A DNA stretch of 64,000 nt from contig NC_035161.2 of assembly GCF_001659605.2 (NCBI RefSeq), positions 27,079,691 to 27,143,690 on the forward strand. The letters are read 5' to 3'. Positions 47,986-59,629 of this stretch are shown here, piece by piece. Made by a program: the position numbers and the translations under genes. The notes under the pieces were generated by a model. The model worked only from the letters and a program-made list of their open reading frames with translations, was not told the DNA's origin and made no database searches. Each line of letters opens with the position of its first letter. Positions within the stretch are counted from its first letter, which is position 1. This DNA is from Manihot esculenta (lineage: Eukaryota; Streptophyta; Magnoliopsida; Malpighiales; Euphorbiaceae).

Positions 47986-48001
47986 AAAAATGAAAGATTT
48001 A

Positions 48002-49965
48002 CGTAAGGGTAGAGTGTATTTTATTTTGAGTAAATCGATTTTATATGAACAAAATTTAGTGGTGTGATTTAAAAAAAAAAGTGTAGATGGTCTGCCTTGA
48101 AAGGAAAAGTTTAAAGAGGGAAAAGGGTGAGGTGGGAAGGTTTGGGTTGGGAGGAATGATTAGGGGGGTGGTTTGATGATGACAATCCACACCAATAGGG
48201 AATTAAAAAGGGATGGGCGTGCTTATGAGATGAAATAAGGGTATATGAGGGCTCAATGCTCTTAATTGTGTTGATGACATGTCTCCCACTTCACCAGCTT
48301 TTTGTGGGTCTCCCATGCCACCTAGTTTTTGTTAATTACACTTGTTTATTATTATTTTTTTTTTCCACTATTGGACCCAAATCTCACATGGGAGGTCAAC
48401 CAACAAACGTGAATGCACTTCCAACTACCAAGGGATTTTTTTCCCTTTTTTTTGGGTTAATATCTTTTAATAAAACAAAAATTTAATTGAAATTTGTCAT
48501 AATTAGTTGACCATGCATAATTTTGTAATTTTTTTCGTAATAAATGAATAATAAGATTTAAATTGAAAATATTTTTACTCTATATTCTTGCAGGTATGAA
48601 AGTTCAATTAAACCTGGTTCCAAAGGTTAGGACTTTATTCTTCATCGTGCAGTTTACAGGAGCAACATTCCAAGTATCAGCAGTCTGTCTCCTTGGTTAT
48701 GAAGTGAGTAAACGGAGCTTGGCCACCAAGTCTGGCAAAGGCCTGGTTGTGAAACTCTCTTACAACTAATATAAAAAATACTCCCTCAATTTTTTTTATA
48801 GTATAAAAAGTTCTTTTTTAATAAATATATTAATAAAAAATAAATAATTTATAACCATTAATTATTTATATAATCTGCAAACTACCCATAAATTATAACA
48901 TTTCTCTTATACGTAGTAAATAAATTGAAAATTAAAATTTTAATATTTGTGAAAATCCAATTGAATTGATTTTTGGTAGAATTCGATTTATATCGAATCA
49001 TTTTAATTTAATTTGATTTGATTTAATTAATTAGACTTTTTAATAAATTTTTTTTATTTTTTAACACTTTATTTTTAATATTTTAAAATTTAATTAAAAT
49101 ATTTCAATTTTAATTATAATATGAATTTTGTATATTATAAAAAATAATATACTATATTACTAATCGATTCAATTCAACTTTATTAATTTTTTATTAAAAT
49201 TAAATTAAATTTAAATAATTAAAATTTTTAAAAATAAAAATTAAATTAAAATTTTAAATTAATTCAATTCAATTAATTTTTTTTTAAATTGAAGTGCTCA
49301 CTCTGGTTATAGTCACTTATCATGCTTTATTTTAAAGTCACGAAAGCAAGTCTGTTTAGAGGCACATGTGCAAGCCCAATGTTTGACTTTCTTCCTATGT
49401 CCTTTTGAATCCCGTGATAACCAAAATTAAAACCTCCTTCCTCTTTCTTCATTCTAATAATAATAATCTTATTTAACGTTATAATTGTATTTGAATTGAA
49501 ATTCCAATAATTTTCACCTTCAAATTAAATGAAATTAACCTTTTATTTGTCTCCAATAATTCCTTGCACTTAATTGTAGATATTGCTTCTGGCCTCAGCT
49601 TGCATTCCTCTAATCAATGTGTTTACTTCTAACTTATAAAGATCTTTTGTATTAAGGTTTTCTCTTTTTATACTCGTAAGATTCCCTACTAACTCTCATG
49701 AATTTATCATGATTTGAATATCCATAACTTAAAAAATTTAACTTGTTCAAAAAAATTAAATTTCTTATCAATTTGATAATATATATTAAGTCTTTTCTTA
49801 CAAGAGTATTGAATATGACCCTTTTAATACAAGCATTTCTTTTTTGCAAGGTCAGTTCATGATTTTAAGCTTGATCTACTTTTTCTTCCTTAAGCTCTAT
49901 TTATTTTACATAAAGTATTTTTTTTAAAATATTTTTTACATTTTTCAGAATTTAAACACTAATAT
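48002..49965. other. Intergenic DNA, mostly AT-rich
   Basis: Bases 48590-48770 form a small segment of higher complexity preceded by TTCTTGCAG, an acceptor-like sequence. No domain is recognised, and all three frames that I read are short. Bases 48945-49310 contain the degenerate AATCGAATT-type repeat. Nothing else is supported. Confidence 0.4.
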
Positions 49966-50539
49966 TACACTACAATTACCTAAAGTAAGTAATAAGTTGT
50001 TATTATAAGATACGGTCACGTGATAAGAATTTGATAAACCAATTAATATACAGTTCCACCTAGAGTATAGAAGGTCCAAACAACCGAAATGTCCAACTCT
50101 TCATTAAATCTCGCCTATTCTAGAGTAGACCTAGTCTTTACATTAAATTACCGTTAAAGGTAATCTAGCAGATTCCTATTACGCCTGTAATCGCGGGATC
50201 CCCAACCGATTAGCCGGCAAGACTCCTCATTAATTAGTCGGCAACATCATTACTGAAATATCGAGAAATGCTATAATTAACCCCCTCTTACAGTATAAAA
50301 GCTATTGATTACAGAGATAAAGGTACGTTATTTTTTCACACAACTACTCTTGAGTTCTAAACATTATACTCACCATTCTCTTCAACTTTCTGACTTGAGC
50401 ATCGAAGTGACTGCCATAGGCGCTAACCATCTCACATTCTCTTTCTTGCAGGTAGACCAATCACAGCACAGCTCCGCTGGACCAATCATAGCACAAACTC
50501 TATTTCGGCCACATCATCAATTTGGTTTCAGCAACATCA
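49966..50539 (+). repeat. Left LTR of gypsy derivative, 5'-truncated
   Basis: Matches 53710-54270 with moderate divergence, sharing CACCGTTAAAGGTAATCTAG-like, GGATCCCCAACCGATTA and CTTGCAGGTRGACCAATCAC words. A CTATAATTAACCCCCT...AGTATAAAAGC segment near 50270-50300 could be the LTR promoter. Confidence 0.85.
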
Positions 50540-50827
50540 TTTAGTTCCATTACTGAAAAAATCCATTAAATTCTCTTTGTTCATTTGGATTAAAATCGGT
50601 CTCTCACTCATTTTCTCTAAGAAAGAAATCTCTCTCTTTTTTCTCTTGAAATGGTCGGAAGTTCTCGAGCCACTGCTAAGGTTACTACTAATGAGGGTAC
50701 CATCATCTCTTTTACCTGTGGCAGTGGACAAAATACTCCTTGAATGGTCAATAAAGCAAATCTTAACAATCTGAACAACGAACAAATGATCTAATACATT
50801 CAAAATTACAAGATACTCTCGAGCAAT

Positions 50828-51530
50828 ACAATGTTCGAGGGGAGGCGTCAGTCAAGGCTCCTAGAGGAAGGGAGGAAGCCTTCGTTGATACCCCGAGGAT
50901 TCAGACAAAGGGGATCAAAAAACGGTCTAAAGGGAAGGCCAAGTTCAAAGGGGATGAATCAGACGATGATCCGAAAGATGTCAACTGGAAGATGGTATGG
51001 GCTGTTCAAAGGTACCAAAAGGAACAAGAGGAGGACTTTGACATGGATGGTACCTCGTCTCTTTTAGATGAAATCTTAGTAGAAACCTTTCCAACCAAGT
51101 TTAAGCTATCTAGCTTAGACAAATATGATGGAACAATAAATTCCAGAAGTCATTTGGTGATCTTTAGGATGATCATGTAGCTTTAGGACGATCATGTAGC
51201 TTTAGGACGACCATGCAGCTTCAGGAGGTCAATAACTTTGTATTGTGCCAAGTATTCCTGTCAACACTCACAGGTTTGCTAAAAAATGGTACCAACATCT
51301 GAACCTAGGTTTATTTCAGAACTTTACACAATTTGCTATGTTATTTAAATCCAGGTTTATTACTTGTATACCTCCAAAAAATCTCTCCTCTAACTTGCAG
51401 AAGAGTCGCCAAGGAGAGGGCGAGTCTTTAAGGAGTTTTATCTCATATTTCAATACAAAAGCAATACAAGTAGAAGAATTAAATCATGAGATAGCATTTA
51501 AAGCATTAAAGAAATAGACACACAACATCA
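50828..51530 (+). pseudogene. Gypsy gag remnant in the 49966-54270 element
   Basis: One frame runs from about 50828 to 51180 with a basic stretch, VNWKMVWAVQRYQKEQEEDF and VETFPTKFKLSSLDKYDGTI, the start of the retrotransposon gag domain. After a frame change it continues at 51245-51517 with HRFAKKWYQHLNLGLFQNFT, then LFKSRFITCIPPK and GEGESLRSFISYFNTKAIQV. A threefold repeat of about 20 bp at 51163-51225 lies at the break. Confidence 0.85.
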
Positions 51531-51719
51531 AGTTTATGGATTCCCTAATTAAGAATCTAGCCACTACGTACCAATAGCTAATAGACAAAATCCAAAAATA
51601 CATCAGACTGAATGACAAGTCCAAGTGTTGAGAAAAAATAAAAGGATGAGTCAAAAGCAAAATCAAAAGTCAAAGGGGTGAGGATATGAAGAAGACCGGG
51701 CGTCGAACCCATATATATA

Positions 51720-52680
51720 AAAGCTTTTGAGCCATAAGTTGGGAATTCGTCAGGCCAGAAGACTGGACATCAAACCCATATAAACAAAAGCTTCTAGGCT
51801 ATAAGTTAGGAATCCGTCAGGCCAAAAGATTGAGCGTCGGACCCATATAAATAAAAGTTTCTAGGCTATAAGTTGGGAATCTGTCAGGCCAGCAGATCAA
51901 GCATTTGACCCACTAAAACAAGGCTATAAGTCGGGAATCCGTCAGGCTAAAAGATCGAGCGTTGGACTCACTAAACGATATCATAAGTCGAAAATCCGTC
52001 AGGCCAAAAGATCAGGAATCGAACCCACTAAAATGAGGCCATAAGTCAGCAATCCGTTAGACCAGATGATCGGGCATCAGACCCATATAAATAAAAGCTT
52101 CTAGGCCATAATTCAGGAATCCATCAGGCTAGAAGACCGGGTATTGGACCCACTAAAATAAGACCATAAATCGAGAATCCTTTAGGCCAAAAGACCAAGC
52201 ATTGAACCCATTAAATGAGGCCATAAGTCGGGAATTGATCATGCCAGAAGACCGAGCATCAGACTTACTAAAATGAGGCCATAAGTCGGGAATCCTTCAG
52301 GCTGAAAGACTAGGCATCGGACCCATATAAACAAAACCTTCTAGGCCATAAGTCGAAAATTTGTTAGGCCAAAAGACCGAGTGTAGGACCCACTAAATGA
52401 GGCCATAAGTCGAGAATCTATCAAGCCAGAAGATCGAGCGTCAGACCCACTAAAATGAGGCTATAAGTTGAGAATCTGTAAGGCCAGAAGACTAAGCGTT
52501 GGACCCACTAAAATAAGGCCATAAGTCGAAAATTTGTCAGACCAAAAGGTTGGGTCTTGGACCCACTAAAATAAGGCCATAAGTTGAAAATCCATCAAGC
52601 TAGAAGATTGGGTATTAGTCCCACTAAAACAAGGCCATAAGTTGGGAATCCGTCAGACCAGAAGACCGAATGTTAGTCCC
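51720..52680. repeat. Sixteen-unit tandem array, unit 57-67 bp
   Basis: Each unit contains GGCCATAAGTCGGGAATCCG-like sequence, then TCAGGCCAGAAGACCGGGC and GGACCCACTAAAAT. Two unit types alternate irregularly. The long type ends with ATATAAACAAAAGCTTCTAG and the short type ends with CTAAAATGAG. Units differ from each other at many positions. Confidence 0.92.
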
Positions 52681-53579
52681 AAAAAACAAGAGTCTCAATG
52701 CCATAAGGCAGGTATATGCCAGGCTGACCAACCGAGTGACAATCCAGCTCCAGGCTGACCAACCGTGTGATAGTCCTACTTCACAAAAAAATTTTAAGGC
52801 ATTCTATACTATGTCACAAGGCGGGTATATGCCAGACTCCAAGGCATTTGACACTAGTCTTACAATCACTTCTAAAAATCAAAAATTTTTTGCAAAAGAG
52901 GAAGGCCCACTGTAGGCGGGCGAGACTTTTTGACGATTGGTGAAGATAGAATGCTAAGCGAATGAGTAGAGGCCGTAAGGAGAAAAAGGACCGAAAGCCC
53001 GTCAGGGCCGAAGAATGCTCGGAAGGTCGACAGGGCAAGAAAATGCCCAAAAACTCAACAGGTCAAGAAAATACTAAGAAGCTAGTTAGGGCTAGAGAAT
53101 GCCTGAAAGCTCGACAGGGCAAGAAAATGCTCAGAAGCTACTTAGGGCTAGAGAATGCTCAGAAGCTCGATAAGGCTAGAGAATGCCTAGAAGCTTAGCA
53201 GGGCTAGAGAACTCCTGAAAGATCGCTAGAGCCATTGGGATAAGAGAAAGCTTGGAAACTCACCAAGCCGTCGCTATATCACTCGGATCAACTCCAGAAA
53301 AGCACTGGATAAGATCTTAGACATGATTGATTGATAAGGTAAGAAGAAAGTGAGGATAACGTACGCCCAGTCTAGATAGAAGCTGACTTAGTTCGATGGA
53401 CTGAACTAAGGACGCACAGTCCCACTCAAGACAGCCAGTATGATTCACACTTCAGAACCGTGACACATTTCACGATTAAGCCTCCAGGATAGTACATATC
53501 AGGATAACGATCGTGTGTCAGTCTGGATTAATAATATTCCTAAGCCATAACCATGTGTTAAGTTAGTTTATTATAGCCA

Positions 53580-54270
53580 CCAGACAATGGTCATTTATGG
53601 GCAGGAGCAGGCAAAGCGATGCGAGTATGGAAGGCCAATCTAAACAAGTCACGTGTCCTGAATCACGAAGACAAGTGTTACCATCAAATCTAAAAAATTG
53701 AAGACCAGTGGGAGGACCTCTAATATTACGTAATAATCGCCCAAAGTAGGCAATGAGCTATCACCATAAGTAAGGGTCACGTGGCAAGAATTTAATAAAT
53801 CAATACGCGATTCTACTCGAAGAACGGAAGGCCCGAACAACCAAAGTGTCTGACTCTTCAGCAAGACTCGCCCATTCTAAAGCAGCCTGAGTCTTCACAT
53901 TAAGTCACCGTTAAAGGTAATCTAGCAGATCTGCGTTACTCCTATAATCGCAGGATCCCCAACCGATTAACTGGCAAGATCTCTCATCAATTAACTGGCA
54001 ACATCATTGTCGGATTATCAAGAAGTGCTATAATTAACCCCCTATTATAGTATGAAAGCTATTGAGTACAGAGATAAAAGTATACTATTTTCTCACACAA
54101 CTATTCTTGAATTCTAAACATTATATGCGCCATTCTCTTCAACTTACTGACTTGAGTGTCGGAGTTGCTACCGCAAGCGCCAACCACCTCACATTCTCTT
54201 CCTTGCAGGTGGACCAATCACAGCACAATTCCATTTCGGCCACATCGTCAATTTGATTTCAGCAACATCA
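53580..54270 (+). repeat. Right LTR of gypsy derivative
   Basis: About 690 bp, ending TTTCAGCAACATCA like the left LTR. The start is uncertain. The homologue at 59630 shares TTTATGGGCAKGAGCARGC near its left end, so the full LTR begins at about 53580. Confidence 0.8.
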
Positions 54271-54758
54271 GACAAATCTTATTAATATTTCCATATATAA
54301 ATTTATTCATATATTTTATTTTTAAAATTAAAAACAAACAATGAAAATAACTTACCTTGTTGATAAATATTCATAGTGGAAAATATTTTATAAAAAATTA
54401 TCTTTTAAAAGAAATAATTTTTAAATGTTCTTTTTTAAATAAATGGAACTTTAATTTCTAAATACTATCTTGATGCTATTTATAGCTTTAACGTTAAGTA
54501 CAAATGTTAAAACAAATATTGTTAAAGCCTATAGTTGCATAATTGCGGGTTGAACTAAGAAGCAGCCTTATGTCTATCATTTGGACTTGTCCAATCGGTC
54601 TGTGTCATGTAACGATCCATGTTATGGACTACTAATCCATGGACATGATTGTCCACATTTTTTCTTTTTAAAGGTATTATCGATTGTTGAGAGGAAGGAA
54701 AAAAATATATTAACTTATCATTTTGTTGATTATATTGATATTTATATAATTATAAAAA

Positions 54759-55677
54759 TGGTAATTTACAATTTAGTCCCTGGGTATTGCCATTATTAAC
54801 AAGTCAGTCCCTGTATTTTTAGAAACCTATTAAAACGTCCTTATATTTTATTTCCGTCAACGAAATAGTCCTTCCGTCCTATTTTTCGTTAAAATTAGAT
54901 AAAGGAGGAGAGAGAAAATTTTTAAAATCCAATTTTACCCTCAAATAAAACCATTTATTTAGTCCTTGTATATTGTAATTATTAACAAGGTTAGTCCTTA
55001 CATTTTTTAAAATCTATTAAAATATTTTTATCTTTTTTCATATCTATTAAAACGTCCTTATTATTTTTTTCCATCAATGAAATAGTCCCTATCTTTTCTC
55101 AGATCTATTAAAACATCCTTATTGTTTCTTTTTATCAACAAAATAGTCCCTATCTTTTCTTTCCTCTTCCTCCTCCTCCTCCTCCTCCTCCTCCTCCTCC
55201 TCCTCCGAAGAAGAAGAAGAAGAAGAAGAAGAAGAAGAAGAAGAAGAAGAAGAGAAAGAAGAAAAAGAAGAAGAAGGAGAAGAAGAAGAAGAAGGAGAAG
55301 AAGAAGAAGAAGGAGAGAAAGAAGAAAAAGAAGAAGAAGAAGGAGAAGAATGAGAAGAAGAAGAAGAAGATAAAGAAGAAAAAGAAGAAAAAGAAGCAAA
55401 AGAAGAAAAAGGAGAAGAAGCAGAAGAAGAAGGAGAAAAAACAGAAGAAGAAGAAGAAAAAGGAAGAAGAATTGATGAAGAAGAAAAGGAAGGAGGAGGA
55501 AGAGAAAAATAATTGGGGGTAATTTAGTCTTTTACTATATTTTTAACGGCAAAAATAGACAGAAGGACTATTTCGTTGACGGAGAGAAAACATAAGGACG
55601 TTTTAATAGGTTTCTGAAAATACAGGGACTGACTTGTTAATAATGGCAATACCCAGGGACTAAATCGTAAATTACCC
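54759..55677. mobile_element. Small MULE-type element (919 bp) with 130-bp inverted ends
   Basis: The ends TGGTAATTTACAATTTAGTC and, inverted from the right, GGGTAATTTACGATTTAGTC stay closely similar for about 133 bp. A perfect 9-bp target duplication TTATAAAAA flanks it at 54750-54758 and 55678-55686. There is no coding content. The interior is dominated by a TCC/GAA microsatellite. The terminal sequence resembles the element in CCS52A intron 6 (GGGTAAATTAC), so the two probably belong to related families. Confidence 0.93.
55160..55510. repeat. Polypyrimidine (TCC)n block followed by about 300 nt of polypurine (GAA)n
   Basis: A CT-only block to 55206 switches abruptly to an almost pure purine tract of GAA and GGA/AAA variants to about 55510. 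It encodes poly-Arg, poly-Leu or poly-Lys in trivial frames and is not a gene. Confidence 0.95.
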
Positions 55678-56599
55678 TTATAAAAATATAACCAAGGAAT
55701 ACAAATAAAATCCTAAAATTTTGATTTTTATCAACTTAATATCTTAACCTATTATTTTACAAATCAAATCAAAACTAAACTAGTCAACTATAGCATTATC
55801 ATTAATATTTAACTTATGCTTGTAATACCACCATCAAATCACATGCCAAACTTTATCATTTCAGCATGCATATCTCCTCCAACTAAAGTAGTACGTTTGA
55901 ATGAATCGCAACACTTGCTTCTCATGCAGAGTTATTTCCATTTGAAAAATACTTATGTATATCTGATTCATTACATACTAAAAAAATTTTAAAGGTATAA
56001 ACTAATGAGTTTTACCGTGAAAAATATATGAAACTTATTATTTTTAAATTTATGGTGAATCAGATTTATCTAAGAATTTTTTCACTTTTCTCGTATTATT
56101 GGTTTAGGCATCTTTACACCATCAAAGATCCCTTACCTTACAAAGACGACTACTCTACTCCCCTTTAAAACACCGAGACTAGAACAGGCTACTTTTGCTA
56201 TCCGATTCTATATTTATTTTGAATTTATACCAACTCAATATTATTTTACCCTTAATTATTAATTTAACCATCTTAAATTACTCTACCCCATGCCTTAAAT
56301 CTTTCTCTCTGATTCACGTTATGTGTGTCATGATGCGAATGACACACATATTTTGACCCTGTCAATGTGATATTGAATAAAGGAAATTATTGTTAGTTAA
56401 ATTATTTGTATGGATAATTTTTCTATATTTCAAAAGTGAAAGTTTTACACAAGTGGAAAAATAATTAAAAAAACGAGAGTTATAGAATTCGAAGCTACGT
56501 AAAGAATTGAAAAGCCAAGAAAAGATGACACAAGCCAGCCTTGCATTAGACAATTTTCGTAAAAAAACACATGTCAAAGTGAACTGGAAGATGTTGTTT
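55678..56599. other. Intergenic DNA, no gene seen
   Basis: AT-rich sequence without a supportable open frame or repeat. Confidence 0.4.
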
Positions 56600-57130
56600 T
56601 GTTTGTTTGTTTTTTTTTTTTTTTTTGCCAAACGTAGATTCATTGAGAGACCCTTAAGTGGGTATGGAGTAGATTACAAAATTGCATTGGATCAAAATAT
56701 TATAGTAGAAGGAATCATTTGACAAACATTATTTTGCTAGTGAATGAGGTGCCATATTCCTATTTCTATTGACATGAGAAAAAAGCATAGCATCCAAAGA
56801 GGAAGACAAATAAATAGTATTTTGTATGCATCCCTTAATCATAATGTGGCAAGGTTTCCAAAGCAAAGCCTATATGATTGATAAGGAATCCCCTTCTACA
56901 ATAGATTTGAAAAAGCCTCTTGAAATAGATAAAGATGTTGCTTCCCTAAAAGATAGAGCTTCTAAAACCAATGGATCTATAATTCCTGGAAAATGTTTGC
57001 AAATCCATCCGTTACTTGAAGAATCACTAGCAATAGCTGCAATAAACCCTCACTTTTTGCCAACATCCACTGCTCCATCAAAATTTATTTTGACAAAACT
57101 GTTAGAGTGTGAACATAATCTGTACGTAAT
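56600..57130 (-). mobile_element. Second LINE remnant: RNase H-like domain and 3' tail
   Basis: The minus strand encodes VKINFDGAVDVGKK, then a stop, then GFIAAIASDSSSNGWICKHF, PGIIDPLVLEALSFREATSL and FFKSIVEGDSLSII, the RVT_3 RNase H-like domain of plant LINEs. The 3' end is marked by a T-run on the plus strand at about 56608-56626. On its upstream side the frame is cut at 57130, where a copia LTR starts. Confidence 0.78.
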
Positions 57131-57279
57131 TGTAGGAGATTATATAATCATAAACTAATTGATTGATAGAGGATTATTAGAAGTTGCCTTAACAAGACCT
57201 TATAATCTGTATATATATATCCACTTACTTCAATGGAGAAATATATTGAAATTGCCCAATTATTCCTTATCTTATTACA
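57131..57279 (+). repeat. Short copia LTR (149 bp) with adjacent primer site
   Basis: Starts TGTAGGAGATT and ends TTATTACA, followed at 57280-57292 by TGATATCAGAGCC, a Met-tRNA primer binding site. Only one LTR is seen. Confidence 0.7.
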
Positions 57280-58060
57280 TGATATCAGAGCCATTCCCGT
57301 AGAGATTTAATTTTTTCTCTCTCATCAAGTTTTAAATTTTTGGAGACTTAGGACTCTTGTTCTTTTGTGTTACCCATCTAGGATAATATTTGTCTTTCAC
57401 CATCCACCTAGGAAGGACGCCGAAGTTGCCTTGCAGCCCCCTTGTCAGATATGTGGTTTGTTTGCTGTTTGGGTGTTGGGTGGAGGCATTTTTTGATACT
57501 GTTCACTGGGCTAGATTTTGTTATCTTCCTTTAATTCGTTTGAAGGTATAGAAGTATAGAGTTTTGATTGAAATAGTTTCTAACAGTAAGACCCATATTA
57601 TTAAAATTATCCCAACGTCTTTAGTAGCGGCTGAGACAGGTGAAACATATCTTATTTCCTCTTCATATAAATGAGTCATTGATTCTAGTGCCACGGATCA
57701 CATGACAGGTAATCCTCATATTTTTACTAGCTTTCGATCTCATAAAGTACCTTCTCCTGTTATTATAGCTAATGGGTCAACCTATAACATTGAGGGTTCT
57801 GGGACTGTTAAACCTACTCCTTCTATTACCCTATCATTTGTGCTAAGTTTACCTAATCTTGCCTTTAATTTAATCTCTGTGAGTAAGCTTACCAAAGACC
57901 TAAATTGTTGTGTTTTCTTTTTTCCTGATCATTGTATCATTCAAGATCTTGTGACAAAACAGATTATTGGTAAAGGACATGTATCTGGGGGTCTCTACAT
58001 TTTAGATGCATGGGTACCTCAATTTGTTCCCTGCTCTAGTGTCTTATTTCCGTTTGAAGC
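57280..58060 (+). pseudogene. Copia remnant: internal leader and protease region
   Basis: After the primer site most of gag is deleted. The protease segment reads VIDSSATDHMTGNPHIFTSF, with Ser in place of the Gly of the usual DSGA and a stop just upstream. It continues to LAFNLISVSKLTKDLNCCVF and KGHVSGGLYILD (GAG_pre-integrase). The copia similarity ends near 58060, where the sequence changes to the next element. Confidence 0.8.
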
Positions 58061-58259
58061 ACATTGTCGGTTGTCCTACTTATTGGCCATGTATGCGCAC
58101 AGGGCGCTCTCCATCGCAAAGTTGATGATATTGTTGTAGAGATTGTCTGTCCCGATAACATTCAGGCGATGACGATCTCTAGGCTGCAGGGAGTTCTTAG
58201 CTATCAGGAAAGACAACCTCAAGAAGAAAGGTTGTTCGAGTCAGCACTAACGCTAGGTG

Positions 58260-59456
58260 CTAGATGCCCCGAGACCACAAGACTTTTGCTTCAGCCTCTC
58301 CTTGTGAAGTTACAGCTTGGAAAAGAATTGCTTTATGTTCGCCCTTCGTAGAAGACTCGGGTTGAGTGGAGACTGATTCCTCAACTGCAGGGGGAGGAGG
58401 GAGAGGAGGAAGAGTGATAATCTCCTCGACGCAATGAGCACGCTTAAATGGAGGCGTGGTCGCTCTAGCAATAACCTTGCCTTTTTGGGTAGCACTGGCA
58501 GTCTCAATGAATTTGGCTTTTGATCTGGCCATATCTACATAGAATAAAACTGAATAAATAAGGCAGTTTGAAATACAAAAAGGGTTGAAAAAAGAAATAT
58601 CTTGCCTGCTGACTAGAGAGGTACTTTCCCTAAGGTAAGGAAGGCTGGGCAGGTGAGGACCCTAAGCCTGACTCACCTGGAGTTGGCTTTGCCAAGACAA
58701 AACAGCATTCCTCACCGCCTTGAGGATGTCTATCTTCTGGGACTTGGCCATCGTCTAGAGGAATTTTAGAGCCTTTTCCTCAGTCCTCCACGGCAAGACC
58801 TCAGCCTTTCTCAGCTCCACAAACACGTTTCAACTGGTACGAAGGGGACCAAAACTCTCGGATGTCTGATGGCGGAGGATAAAGAATTTATTTTTTCATC
58901 GGTTTAGGGAAGAAGGTATCTGATCAAATAGTGTCTGGCATTTTCTCTCATTGAAAAACCAAAACGCTTCATTTTTTTGAGTGCCTAGCTGGTACAGTTG
59001 AGAGAAGAGGATCATGCTTTGCTCAATATGGTTATTGAAACAAATGAACCAGAAGGCCACCAAGATTCTCCAGCTGTTGGGGTGTAGCTGGACAATTGAA
59101 AGTTTATGGAATTGAAGGACCTCAGTGAAAAATGGGTCCATGGGGAACCAAAGATCCGCCTTTAGCAGCTCTTCATAGACTATGATGGTATCTTTCGCAG
59201 AGACCTGGTCATCTACGCGAATGCTCGGGGATGGAGCAAAGACGCAAAAGATTTCTCAAGAGATGTGGTATTTGTCATGAAGATGATCTATATCTCTCTC
59301 TATTAGTATGAAAGGAATGTCGCTGATCAGACTGTCTTTGCCTTCATGGACTATTCTCAGCAGAATGATGGAAGCTGGAGCACGAATAGAACCATTGGAG
59401 GAGGAGCTTGAGGAAGAACTTCCACCAAAAGCAGAAGAAGAAGTGTTCTTATTCAT
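58260..59456 (-). pseudogene. Antisense retrotransposon ORF (plant transposon-protein-like)
   Basis: Read on the minus strand, one frame starts at 59456 (MNKNTSSSAFGGSSSSSSSS) and runs through IRVDDQVSAKDTIIVYEELL, then DPFFTEVLQFHKLSIVQLHP and NSWRILVAFWFICFN. FILRHQTSESFGPLRTS follows, interrupted by at least four in-frame stops. A second open piece, MARSKAKFIETASATQKGKV (58532-58260), lies further along; such a start is also seen in plant retroelement proteins. The pattern matches the additional ORFs carried by some Tat-lineage gypsy elements. It is opposite in orientation to the LTR at 59630-60296 that follows, as known for antisense ORFs near the 3' LTR. Function unknown. Confidence 0.62.
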
Positions 59457-59629
59457 TGCTATGAAACCAAAAGCGAGTAGAAATTACCTTAAGTGTGTGA
59501 ACAAAAGAAGTGGTTGAGATTTTTCTAAAGCATAGAAGTCAGTTGTAAGAAAAAATGGTATATGGAGGACAAGTAGGATTTTTATATGATGGTTTTAATA
59601 GCGGGTTTCGAATGCAGCTCGCAGAACAA

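Larger units (their letters stand above)
49966..54270 (+). mobile_element. Ty3-gypsy derivative with gag only and an internal tandem array
   Basis: LTR-like sequences at 49966-50539 and about 53580-54270 are homologous and both end TTTCAGCAACATCA. The left copy lacks roughly the first 170 bases. The interior has a broken gypsy gag (about 50828-51520), a 16-unit tandem array (51720-52680) and short repeats (52960-53230), but no pol. A third copy of the LTR lies at 59630-60296. The layout fits a large non-autonomous gypsy derivative, perhaps of the Tat/Ogre group. Confidence 0.8.

Noticed and set aside
55061..55399. Poly-Leu/poly-Arg open frames
   Set aside because: Direct translation of the TCC/GAA microsatellite; not a gene.
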